Under the pieces are notes generated by a model that worked only from the letters and a program-made list of their open reading frames with translations, was not told the origin of the DNA and did not search any database. DNA of 5,317 nucleotides, from contig JASLJO010000226.1 in assembly GCA_030152505.1 (NCBI GenBank), positions 1 to 5,317 on the forward strand, written 5' to 3'. Numbering within the stretch: the stretch's first letter is position 1; each line of letters opens with the position of its first letter. This DNA comes from Solirubrobacterales bacterium. GTDB lineage: Bacteria > Actinomycetota > Thermoleophilia > Solirubrobacterales > 70-9. The position numbers and the translations under genes were made by a program. Below, in pieces: positions 1 to 5,317 of this stretch.

Positions 1-626
1 TGGCTGCCGTCGCCGAAGACGGTCAGCGGCCGGTCCTGCAGCGCCTGGCGCAGGAAGGTCGGGATCGCGCGGCCGTCGTGGGCGCGCATCCGCGGGCCGT
101 AGGTGTTGAAGATGCGGACGATCGCGGTGTCGACACCCTGCTGGCGGTGGTAGGCCATCGTTAGCGCCTCGGCGTAGCGCTTCGCCTCGTCGTAGACGCC
201 GCGCGGGCCGATCGGGTTGACGTGGCCCCAGTAGTCCTCCTGCTGGGGGTGGACCTGAGGGTCGCCGTAGACCTCGCTGGTCGAGGCCAGCAGGAAGCGG
301 GCGCGCTTGTACTTGGCGACGCCAAGCATGTGGTGGGTGCCGTGCGAGCCGACCTTGAGCGTGTGCAGCGGCAGCCGCAGGTAGTCGATCGGGCTGGCCG
401 GCGAGGCGAGGTGGTAGACGAAGTCAACCGCCTCGGGGATGTCGACCTGCTCGGTGATGTCGATGTTGCGGAACTCGAAGGCGTCGTCGCGGATGTGCTC
501 GATGTTCTGCAACGAGCCGGTCTCGAGGTTGTCGACGCAGATCACCCGGTGACCCTTGCCGAGGAGGTGCTCGCACAGGTGCGAGCCGAGGAAGCCGGCG
601 CCGCCGGTGATAACGCAGGTGCTCAT
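1..626 (-). CDS. uxs: UDP-glucuronate decarboxylase (UDP-xylose synthase), 3' end beyond window
   Basis: This is an extended short-chain dehydrogenase/reductase that would convert UDP-glucuronate to UDP-xylose with bound NAD+, in the cytoplasm, supplying sugar for surface polysaccharide. The 208 visible codons show the Rossmann nucleotide-binding motif TGGAGFLGSH at residues 7-16 (G8, G11, G14) and the acidic residue D32 that binds NAD ribose. The UXS-type active-site block STSEVYGDP (115-123) is followed by YWGHVNPIGPRGVYDEAKR (132-150), which holds the catalytic pair Y145 and K149; E118 is the glutamate typical of UXS. NTYGPRM follows near residue 187. The ATG at 624-626 is right because the glycine motif begins at residue 7 and an in-frame TAG lies just upstream at 639-641. 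No clear ribosome binding site is seen. About 100 C-terminal residues are missing past the left edge. Family assignment is very secure; dTDP-glucose dehydratase is the nearest, less likely alternative. Confidence 0.96.
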   Translation of the reverse strand, partial: MSTCVITGGAGFLGSHLCEHLLGKGHRVICVDNLETGSLQNIEHIRDDAFEFRNIDITEQVDIPEAVDFVYHLASPASPIDYLRLPLHTLKVGSHGTHHMLGVAKYKRARFLLASTSEVYGDPQVHPQQEDYWGHVNPIGPRGVYDEAKRYAEALTMAYHRQQGVDTAIVRIFNTYGPRMRAHDGRAIPTFLRQALQDRPLTVFGDGS

Positions 627-780
627 CGCCGCCGGATGCTACAGACCGCCCCTCCGAGAGTGAAATAAACGAGAGAGTTCGCAAATAGCGGCGAACCATG
701 CCGGTCACCCGTCCAGGTGGGGGGAGAGCCCCGCCCCGTCCCAGGCTCTAGGTGGCATGTTCGCGCCAGAGAGCTGACCG
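627..780. promoter_or_regulatory. Divergent intergenic region between uxs and the sigma-factor gene
   Basis: This 154-bp gap must hold the promoters of both divergent genes (inference from gene layout). What can be seen is an inverted repeat GTTCGC (677-682) / GCGAAC (691-696) with an 8-base spacer. A third GTTCGC lies at 759-764, and a second inverted repeat is AGAGCC (725-730) / GGCTCT (744-749). The stretch 660-690 is the most AT-rich part of the gap. A purine-rich AGAGAG at 768-773 could serve as a weak ribosome binding site for the ATG at 781. I could not find a convincing -35/-10 pair for either direction. Confidence 0.45.
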
Positions 781-2019
781 ATGCAGGGAGGTATTGCAAC
801 AGCCGGGCGCAAGCGCGCCGCCGTCGAGCTCGTCGCCCGCGAGGACGCCGAGCTGCGCCGCACGGCGCGGCGCTTCTCCCTCTGCGAGGACGACGCCGAG
901 GACGCCTACCAGAGGGCGCTGGAGATCCTCCTGGTGAAAGCGCCCAGCGACCGGCCGCGCGAGCTGGTCCGCTGGATGAAGACCGTGGTCAAGCACGAGG
1001 CGCTGGCGCTGCGTCGTTACCGCGAACGGATGCTGGGGGTGGGGTCCGATGAGGTGGGCGACCCCGTCGAGCGACTCGCCTCCGACAACGCCGGGCCGGG
1101 AGAGCGCACCGAACAGCGTGAGCAGCTGGCCCGAAGTCGAGAGGCGCTGCGGGCCCTGAAGCCGGCCGAGCTGCGCGCGCTGACCCTGCTCGCCGCCGGC
1201 TACACCTATCTGGAGATTGGCGAGATCACCGGCTTCAGCCAGACAAAAGTGAACAGGAGCTTGGCCGAGGGGCGGGAGCGCTTCCGCCGTCTGTTGAGCA
1301 GCAGCGAGGACGGCGGCCGCTGCAACGAGCTGGTGCCGCTGATGTCGGCCTACTGTGACGGCGAGGCGAGCCCAGAGGACGAGGCCGCGGTACGCGAGCA
1401 CCTGCGGGCCTGCGCGGCATGCCGGGCGACGATGCGCTCTTACCGGGCGGCCCCAGCGGCCGTCGCCGCCCTTTCCCCCGCCCTGCCGGCCCCGCGCTCG
1501 CTGTTCGAGCGGGCGCACGAGCTGCTCGTCAGCCTGCACTCTCGCCTGCCTGGCGGTGGCGGCGGGGAGGGCGATCGCATCGCCCAAGTGGCCGCCGCGG
1601 GTGGCTCGCGTGGCGCCGGCATGGCCGCCCTGGCCAAGGCGCTGGCGATCTGCGCGGGCACGGTCGGCGGGGCCGCCGCCTGCGTGGCGACGGGAGTCGC
1701 GCCGGCGCCACTGGACATTCGGCCCGATCATGCCACCGGCGCGACGATCGAGCGGGTGTCGAGACAGGCGGTCGAAGAGGTGGCTCCCCCGGCGGTCGAA
1801 TACGAACCGGCACCACCACCCAGCCAGGCGCAGGCGCAACCGGAGCGTCCACCGCAGGCCGAAGCCCAACCCGAGCCTGAAGCGAGCGAAGCGGCGCCGG
1901 AAGCGGCAGCGCAGGGCGCAGTCGAATATAGGCCCCCACCCGAATCGGCCGCTCCATCGCCCGCTGCCGAACCGGCTGCCGGCTCCAGCGGAAGTGCGGC
2001 CGGGGAGTTCGGCCCGTGA
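781..2019 (+). CDS. ECF-type sigma factor fused to zinc-binding anti-sigma domain, hydrophobic segment and Pro-rich tail
   Basis: This 412-residue protein joins a transcription initiation factor to its likely own inhibitor. Sigma region 2 spans about 20-87, with the core-binding helix DAEDAYQRALEILL at 38-51 and WMKTVVKHEALALRRYRER at 65-83 for -10 recognition. Sigma region 4 spans about 124-172, with the helix-turn-helix GYTYLEIGEITGFSQTKVNRS. Next comes a zf-HC2 (ZAS-like) fold at about 181-217 whose four expected zinc ligands are all present: C181, then H207-x3-C211-x2-C214. A Gly-rich linker leads to a hydrophobic stretch at about 281-307 that could cross the membrane once. The tail (308-412) is rich in Pro, Ala, Glu and Gln. 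Such domain order is known in actinobacterial ECF proteins; I infer that the anti-sigma part holds the sigma part at the membrane until an outside signal arrives. The ATG at 781 has only a weak AGAGAG site, and no better in-frame start precedes the sigma domain. The gene overlaps the next by four bases. Its regulon and signal cannot be read from the sequence. Confidence 0.92.
   Translation: MQGGIATAGRKRAAVELVAREDAELRRTARRFSLCEDDAEDAYQRALEILLVKAPSDRPRELVRWMKTVVKHEALALRRYRERMLGVGSDEVGDPVERLASDNAGPGERTEQREQLARSREALRALKPAELRALTLLAAGYTYLEIGEITGFSQTKVNRSLAEGRERFRRLLSSSEDGGRCNELVPLMSAYCDGEASPEDEAAVREHLRACAACRATMRSYRAAPAAVAALSPALPAPRSLFERAHELLVSLHSRLPGGGGGEGDRIAQVAAAGGSRGAGMAALAKALAICAGTVGGAAACVATGVAPAPLDIRPDHATGATIERVSRQAVEEVAPPAVEYEPAPPPSQAQAQPERPPQAEAQPEPEASEAAPEAAAQGAVEYRPPPESAAPSPAAEPAAGSSGSAAGEFGP
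2002..2019 (+). promoter_or_regulatory. Ribosome binding site and GTGA stop/start overlap coupling the two plus-strand genes
   Basis: GGGGAG at 2002-2007 sits 8 bases before the GTG at 2016-2018, an ideal spacing. The same GTG overlaps the TGA (2017-2019) that ends the sigma-factor gene. This favours GTG 2016 over the in-frame ATG at 2025, which would be 17 bases from the site. The arrangement implies translational coupling, so that the secreted protein is made together with the sigma fusion. Confidence 0.8.
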
Positions 2020-3995
2020 GGCCGATGGCGGCTTTGATCACGTTGGTCGCCGCATTGCTCGCCAACCCGGCGGTTGCGGCCGCAGCGCCACCGCGTCCGA
2101 CCGACCTGTTCGTCCCCGGCGGCGTGTGGCACGCGGACAACAGCTTCACACTCACCTGGGCCAAACCTCCGATCGGCGGGCCGCCACTTGCCGCAACGCA
2201 TGTCCGGATCCGCGATCCGCAGGGCATCGCAATCGGCGAGAGTCAGCTGAGCGGGAGCAGCGACGGAGTCGGCGGGCTGACAGTGCCCAAGGTCCCGGGC
2301 GCCTACAGCGCTGAAGTGTGGTTCGAGAGCATCAGCGGAGAGATGGGGCCGGCGGCGAGCACCGAGCTGCGCTTCGATGACGACCGGCCGGAGGCCGTCG
2401 CCCCCGGCTGGGTACCGGAATGGATCGGCCGCACCACCTTCCCGTTGCGAGTTCGCCTCGGTCACCCCTCGGGGCCGCAACCGCTCTCCGGGATTCGCGG
2501 TTACGCGGCCGAGATCGATGCCGATCCGGGCGGCGTGCCCTGCTCCGCACCGTCTCGCTGCAGCGAGACAGAGACCACGCTGCGCGGCGGAATCGATGAA
2601 GACGAGCTGTCGATCGACATCCTGCCCGAGGGGACGAGCTATCTCCACGTCGTCGCCGTCTCCGGCGCCGGGATGAAGTCGGCGACGAGCGGGCGGGCGG
2701 TGCTGCGCGTCGACACCACCTATCCGGTCACCTACCTCTCCGGCGCGCCGGGCGGTTGGACCGACCGGACCGTCGAGCTCACCGCCGACGCAAGCGACGA
2801 CCGCTCGGGGATGGCCACCGAGGATGAGGCGCGCCCGCCGTTCACCGCGATCCGGATCGACGACGGGGCACCCGAGATCGCGCCCGGCCCGAGCGTCAAG
2901 ACGAGCGTGATTGCCGAGGGGGCGCATCGGATCGCCTACTACGCGCGTGACGCGGCCGGCAACATCGACGATGGGGCGGCCGCCAACGGCGTCCCGGACC
3001 ACGCGCCGCGAACGGTCTGGGTGCGGATCGACCGCACGCCGCCTCGCGTCGCCTTCGCCAACTCGCAGGACGCGAGCGATCCCGACCTGATCCGCGTACG
3101 GATCGTCGACTCGCTTTCGGGTCCGGATCTCTCACGGGGCTGGATCGGCGTCCGCCGTACCGGCAGCGGCGATCAATTCACGATGCTTCCCCGAGCCGCC
3201 CCTGGAAGTGGGGAGCTTCGTGCACGCTGGAACTCCGATACCCATCCGATCGGCGAGTACGAGTTCAAGGCGATCGCCTATGACGCTGCCGGAAACCTGG
3301 CCATCGCCACCCGGCGCATGAACGGCGCCGCGATGATTCTCGCCAACCCATTGAAGGCGACGACGACGCTGCGCGATGCCTTCCGGCCCCGGGGGGTGAG
3401 CCGCACCGTGCCCTACGGTCGTGGTGTCCGCCTCGACGGCCACCTGTTCACCGGTTTGAGCTCGCCCCTGAGCGGGGCACCGGTGCGGATCGTCGAACGG
3501 TTCGCGGCCGGCTCCCGGCCGTCCATGCGAGTCTCGACCGTGCGGACTGGTCCCACGGGCGCCTTCTCGATCCGCACTGCCCCCGGACCGAGCCGGACCG
3601 TCGAGCTCGTCTTCGACGGCGGATCCACCCTGGCCCGCTCAGTCGGCCCTGTGCTGCAACTGGATGTGCGCAGCCGCATCCAGTTGCGGGCCTCGGCGAA
3701 CTCCGCTCAGGTCGGTGGCGAGCCGCTGACCTTCAGCGGCAGAGTCGTCGCGCCGGCCGGAACGATTCCCGCCGACGGCATGCCCGTTCAACTCCAGTTC
3801 CGAGCGGGTCATTCCCCTTGGTCAGAGTTCCACACGGCCCAGACCGATCGGCGCGGCCGCTTTCGCTACGCCTATCGCTTCAGTGACGACGACAGCCGCG
3901 GGGTCCGCTTCCAGTTCCGCGCCTACGTCCAAGCTCAGGACAACTGGCCGTTCGAGCCCGCCGGCTCACGCCCGGTCATCGTGCGAGGGATCTAA
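2016..3995 (+). CDS. Secreted multi-domain Ig-like/fibronectin-like protein, function unknown
   Basis: This is a 659-residue exported protein that I cannot assign to a named family. Residues 1-24 form a Sec-type signal peptide: Arg near the start, a hydrophobic core AALITLVAALLANPAVA, and small residues AAA before APPRPT as a probable cleavage site. The rest reads as a string of beta-sandwich units: a fibronectin-III-like unit (about 29-118, LTWAKPP near its start); one of about 120-231 with a close cysteine pair, CSAPSRC (about 175-181); one of about 232-337 ending in YYARDAAGNID; one of about 338-430 opening with DRTPPRVAF and closing with IAYDAAGN; and two C-terminal units (about 448-552 and 553-659) with GRFRYAYRF-type strands resembling carboxypeptidase-regulatory or Ig-like folds. 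No catalytic motif, LPxTG signal, C-terminal membrane segment or S-layer repeat is seen, so it is probably released or held non-covalently. It is coupled to the sigma/anti-sigma gene, suggesting a shared role at the cell surface. Coding status is very secure; the role is not. Confidence 0.9.
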   Translation: MRPMAALITLVAALLANPAVAAAAPPRPTDLFVPGGVWHADNSFTLTWAKPPIGGPPLAATHVRIRDPQGIAIGESQLSGSSDGVGGLTVPKVPGAYSAEVWFESISGEMGPAASTELRFDDDRPEAVAPGWVPEWIGRTTFPLRVRLGHPSGPQPLSGIRGYAAEIDADPGGVPCSAPSRCSETETTLRGGIDEDELSIDILPEGTSYLHVVAVSGAGMKSATSGRAVLRVDTTYPVTYLSGAPGGWTDRTVELTADASDDRSGMATEDEARPPFTAIRIDDGAPEIAPGPSVKTSVIAEGAHRIAYYARDAAGNIDDGAAANGVPDHAPRTVWVRIDRTPPRVAFANSQDASDPDLIRVRIVDSLSGPDLSRGWIGVRRTGSGDQFTMLPRAAPGSGELRARWNSDTHPIGEYEFKAIAYDAAGNLAIATRRMNGAAMILANPLKATTTLRDAFRPRGVSRTVPYGRGVRLDGHLFTGLSSPLSGAPVRIVERFAAGSRPSMRVSTVRTGPTGAFSIRTAPGPSRTVELVFDGGSTLARSVGPVLQLDVRSRIQLRASANSAQVGGEPLTFSGRVVAPAGTIPADGMPVQLQFRAGHSPWSEFHTAQTDRRGRFRYAYRFSDDDSRGVRFQFRAYVQAQDNWPFEPAGSRPVIVRGI

Positions 3996-4004
3996 ACGCC
4001 GGTT

Positions 4005-4121
4005 TTAGGGTCATCCCGGTAGGGGTGAAACGTCTTGTACTTTTTCGTTGAGCGCAGCGGGCGTCAGCCAAGCCCAATTCACCGAAAAAGTTAAGTGGAA
4101 CCCCTACCGGGGTGACCCTAA
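4005..4121. repeat. 117-bp imperfect palindrome between convergent genes (terminator or MITE-like element)
   Basis: The left arm 4005-4026 and right arm 4100-4121 are inverted copies over 22 bases with one difference (T4014 versus G4112). In a plus-strand transcript this is a U-G wobble, so all 22 pairs can form; in a minus-strand transcript it is an A-C mismatch. A second inverted block ACTTTTTCG (4039-4047) / CGAAAAAGT (4083-4091) lies inside, with partial pairing on either side and a possible GGGC/GCCC tip (4059-4062 / 4072-4075). The two halves therefore look like inverted copies of one sequence of about 45 bp. The palindrome begins 10 bases after the plus-strand stop at 3993-3995 and includes the minus-strand stop at 4118-4120. 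The position suits a bidirectional terminator, but the T5 and A5 runs are inside the structure, not flanking it as in a classical intrinsic terminator. A small non-coding inverted-repeat element is an equal possibility. Confidence 0.8.
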
Positions 4122-4558
4122 CGCAGAGCCGTGAGCTGTTCGCTCACCTGATCGACGAGACCCTGGGCGCGTGAGGTCTGCGTGTCGATCGTTTTGCGCA
4201 CCCGCCGCTGGCGTTTGCGCGCCTCGCGCTCGACTCGGCTGCGCGTCTTGCGTGCTTCGGTCGTTGCCTTGCGGCGTACGCCGGCGCCGCGACGCTCGCT
4301 GCGCTTGACCGTGCGGCGAAGCCGCGTGCCGTAGGAGCGAAGTTGTTTCCGCGCGGCGCTGCGGGCGGTAAAGGGCTCGACCAACTCGACGACGCGGTCA
4401 CCGACCTCGAGCACAGCGCCAACCGGGACGTCGACGGCGCTTTCGGCCGCGGCGCGGGCCTGCGCGGCGCGGGAGGGAGCTGGCGCCGGTTTGCTTTTCG
4501 CCTGCGATTTTGGTTTCGAGTTGCTGCTTGCTTTACCGGTACTGGGCTTGGTTGCCAT
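4118..4558 (-). CDS. Small highly basic protein, linker-histone-like, under apparent LexA control
   Basis: This 146-residue protein is not one I can name. Residues 1-40 are a low-complexity Lys/Ser/Pro/Ala tail like those of bacterial H1-like histones. Residues 41-63 (AVDVPVGAVLEVGDRVVELV and onward) form a short amphipathic, less charged segment. Residues 65-122 are extremely basic, 26 of 58 being Lys or Arg, and with 123-146 have helical, possibly coiled-coil character. There is no signal peptide, no membrane segment and no cysteine. I infer a cytoplasmic nucleic-acid-binding or chromosome-compacting role; a phasin-like or HbhA-like surface or granule role is an alternative, since those proteins also combine helices with Lys/Ala/Pro-rich tails. 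The ATG at 4556-4558 is preceded by AAGGG (4569-4573) with 10 bases between. Two tandem GAAC-N4-GTTC sites lie 55-82 bases upstream, pointing to DNA-damage induction. The stop codon TAG lies within the arm of the neighbouring palindrome. Confidence 0.87.
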   Translation of the reverse strand: MATKPSTGKASSNSKPKSQAKSKPAPAPSRAAQARAAAESAVDVPVGAVLEVGDRVVELVEPFTARSAARKQLRSYGTRLRRTVKRSERRGAGVRRKATTEARKTRSRVEREARKRQRRVRKTIDTQTSRAQGLVDQVSEQLTALR

Positions 4559-4604
4559 GAAAGATCATCCCTTCGGGAGTGGTTTGGAGGGGCGGGGGTC
4601 CGCG

Positions 4605-4610
4605 AGTGTA
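4605..4610 (-). promoter_or_regulatory. Putative -10 element of the basic-protein gene
   Basis: On the minus strand TACACT (4610 to 4605) fits the TAnnnT pattern of a primary-sigma -10 box, 46 bases before the ATG at 4558. The matching -35 would be a weak TGTTCG 17 bases upstream, which falls inside the distal GAAC-N4-GTTC site. The proximal site would then lie between -35 and -10. A repressor bound at either site would block polymerase, which fits the LexA model. The -35 is poor, so this placement is tentative. Confidence 0.45.
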
Positions 4611-4612
4611 GC

Positions 4613-4624
4613 GAACATACGTTC
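4613..4624 (-). promoter_or_regulatory. LexA-type SOS box, promoter-proximal
   Basis: GAACATACGTTC (plus strand) is a perfect match to the GAAC-N4-GTTC core of the Gram-positive/actinobacterial LexA operator. On the minus strand it reads AGAACGTATGTTCGC. It lies 55 bases upstream of the basic-protein ATG and just upstream of the proposed -10. No plus-strand gene lies to its right, so the minus-strand gene is the only sensible target. Confidence 0.78.
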
Positions 4625-4628
4625 TTCC

Positions 4629-4640
4629 GAACACCTGTTC
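4629..4640 (-). promoter_or_regulatory. LexA-type SOS box, promoter-distal
   Basis: GAACACCTGTTC (plus strand) is a second perfect GAAC-N4-GTTC site, its centre 16 bp from that of the first. On the minus strand it reads AGAACAGGTGTTCGG, sharing the flanking A before and G after with the proximal site. The two therefore also form a 16-bp direct repeat. It would cover the -35 region of the proposed promoter. Confidence 0.78.
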
Positions 4641-4664
4641 TAACCTCCCTTCCCCATCCGGTTA

Positions 4665-4729
4665 CGTCTGAGTGCACCGGCCAAGCAGATCAAGGACGCA
4701 AAGATGCGCGGCGGCCGTGCACTCAGACG
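4665..4729. repeat. Inverted repeat with 13-bp perfect arms spanning the IMPase stop codon
   Basis: CGTCTGAGTGCAC (4665-4677) and GTGCACTCAGACG (4717-4729) are perfect inverted copies. Allowing one bulged C (4678), the stem extends four more pairs (GGCC 4679-4682 with GGCC 4713-4716). A nested CGCA/TGCG hairpin (4697-4700 / 4705-4708) has an AAGA loop. The TGA stop of the minus-strand phosphatase gene (4723-4725) is inside the right arm, so in that transcript the hairpin forms directly at the end of translation. No T-run follows on either strand, so a standard intrinsic terminator is not supported; a U-less terminator, an mRNA 3'-end stabiliser or a protein-binding palindrome are options. Confidence 0.75.
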
Positions 4730-5317
4730 GCGTTACGGATCGTCGCCAGGCCCAGCTCGCCCGCGGCGGCTGCAATCGGATAGCGGGCATCGAGGCCGAG
4801 ATCGGCATTGGCGAGCGTGAGGTCGCCGAAGGCCAGCGCCCCCCCGGCCTCGCGGACGATCAGCTGTGCGGCCGCTATGTCGACCGAGCGACAGGGCCGC
4901 AGGCTGAGCATGCCATCGAGCCGGCCGGCGGCGACATAGGAGGCGGTGATCGCGATCGAGCCGATGACCCGCAGACGGAAGACGTCGCCGTCGAGAGCCT
5001 CGTCCAGCGACAGCATCCGCCCGGGCGCCGCCGACTCGACCCCCAGCAGCTCCAGCTTCTCGCCGTCGGCGCCCACCCCGACCTGCTCGCCGTTCAGGGC
5101 CGCGCCTTCCCCTTTGCCGGCGGTGAACTCCTCCCCGGCGCCGAAGTCGTAGACATAGCCGAACTCGACGTCGGCCATCGAGGGGCCGGAGGCGTCCGCA
5201 AGGCTGAGGCTGTGCGAGGGGAGCGTGCGGCGGACGTTGAGCGAGCCGTCGATCGGGTCGATCACCACCCGCGCCGAGCCGCCGTCTCCGAAGCTGACCT
5301 CGCCGCGCTCCTCGGAG
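4723..5317 (-). CDS. Inositol monophosphatase family protein, N-terminus beyond window
   Basis: This is a Mg2+-dependent, Li+-sensitive-type sugar phosphatase of the IMPase/SuhB family, which hydrolyses inositol 1-phosphate or a related sugar phosphate in the cytoplasm; the exact substrate cannot be told. The 197 visible residues begin with SEE (1-3), the conserved acidic metal-binding motif. DPIDGSLN (20-27) follows, the family signature in which both Asp residues and the Ser/Thr position contribute to metal and phosphate binding. RVIGSIAITASYVAAGRLDG is the typical core of the second half, and SVDIAAAQLIVREAGG holds the third metal-ligand Asp at visible residue 146. The usual Trp just before that Asp is replaced by Val. 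The reading frame is open through the right edge; the GTG at 5266-5268 is internal, not the start, because it follows the SEE motif. Some 60-70 N-terminal residues are missing. The stop TGA at 4723-4725 is sound. Confidence 0.94.
   Translation of the reverse strand, partial: SEERGEVSFGDGGSARVVIDPIDGSLNVRRTLPSHSLSLADASGPSMADVEFGYVYDFGAGEEFTAGKGEGAALNGEQVGVGADGEKLELLGVESAAPGRMLSLDEALDGDVFRLRVIGSIAITASYVAAGRLDGMLSLRPCRSVDIAAAQLIVREAGGALAFGDLTLANADLGLDARYPIAAAAGELGLATIRNAV

Noticed and set aside
222..668. Plus-strand 148-codon frame opposite uxs
   Set aside because: It is antisense to a highly conserved UXS active-site region; the composition (DVDLLGDVDV and similar) mirrors the real gene and no ribosome binding site is evident.
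691..717. ECF-type autoregulated promoter (CGAACC ... CGTC) ahead of the sigma gene
   Set aside because: The spacing between the GAACC-like and CGTC elements is only 12 bases, shorter than the usual 15-17, so it is not claimed.
1355..2314. Other plus-strand frames (1355-2314, 1419-1880) across the 3' half of the sigma gene and the start of the next
   Set aside because: Arg/Pro-rich out-of-frame reading with no recognisable fold, overlapping two well-supported genes.
748..3002. Long minus-strand open frames (748-1869 and 1728-3002) opposite the sigma and secreted-protein genes
   Set aside because: They are Arg/Gly/Ala-rich mirror frames typical of high-GC DNA, show no domain, overlap each other, and lie opposite frames with clear sigma, zf-HC2 and signal-peptide features.
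3996..4130. Target-site duplication flanking the 117-bp palindrome
   Set aside because: The 8 bases on each side (starting CGCC and CGCA) agree at only half the positions, and the shared AACGC is not placed symmetrically, so insertion is not demonstrated.
4665..4729. Classical rho-independent terminator at the 13-bp inverted repeat
   Set aside because: The stem is strong, but neither strand has a T-run after it and the loop region is long, so only an inverted repeat is claimed.
4660..4735. Possible tRNA-like fold near the long inverted repeat
   Set aside because: The 13-bp uninterrupted stem and the absence of T-loop (GTTCRA) and anticodon-arm features do not fit a tRNA.
4343..4783. Plus-strand 146-codon frame opposite the basic-protein gene
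   Set aside because: It would run through the LexA-type boxes and the inverted repeat into the IMPase gene, with no plausible domain; treated as a shadow.

Overview
The window is high-GC DNA with tight, GC-ending codon use. It is most consistent with an actinobacterium, and I infer (without proof) the Thermoleophilia/Solirubrobacterales part of that phylum. Three things point there: an ECF-type sigma factor fused to a zinc-binding anti-sigma domain with a hydrophobic segment and a Pro/Ala/Glu tail; a secreted Ig-like protein with 'RTPP...DAAGN' repeats; and LexA-type operators of the Gram-positive/actinobacterial form GAAC-N4-GTTC.

Layout, left to right. (1) Positions 1-626, minus strand: the first two thirds of a UDP-glucuronate decarboxylase (UXS), running off the left edge. 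(2) 627-780: a divergent intergenic region with short inverted repeats and no promoter I can define. (3) 781-2019, plus strand: the sigma/anti-sigma fusion, overlapping by the four bases GTGA with (4) 2016-3995, plus strand, a 659-residue secreted multi-domain beta-sandwich protein. These two look like a translationally coupled pair. (5) 4005-4121: a 117-bp imperfect palindrome with 22-bp arms between two convergent gene ends; its right arm supplies the stop codon of the next gene. (6) 4118-4558, minus strand: a very basic, linker-histone-like 146-residue protein. (7) 4605-4640: its apparent promoter, carrying two perfect tandem GAAC-N4-GTTC sites, which implies LexA/SOS control. (8) 4665-4729: a second inverted repeat, with 13-bp perfect arms, containing the stop codon of (9) 4723-5317, minus strand, an inositol-monophosphatase-family gene that enters from the right edge without its N-terminus.

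Two candidate systems stand out. The first is a self-contained, probably membrane-tethered sigma factor carrying its own anti-sigma module, co-translated with an exported protein that could be its target, ligand or effector. The second is a basic, probably DNA-binding protein under what looks like direct SOS control. The two flanking sugar-phosphate genes (UXS and IMPase) are ordinary enzymes, and nothing ties them functionally to the middle genes beyond proximity.
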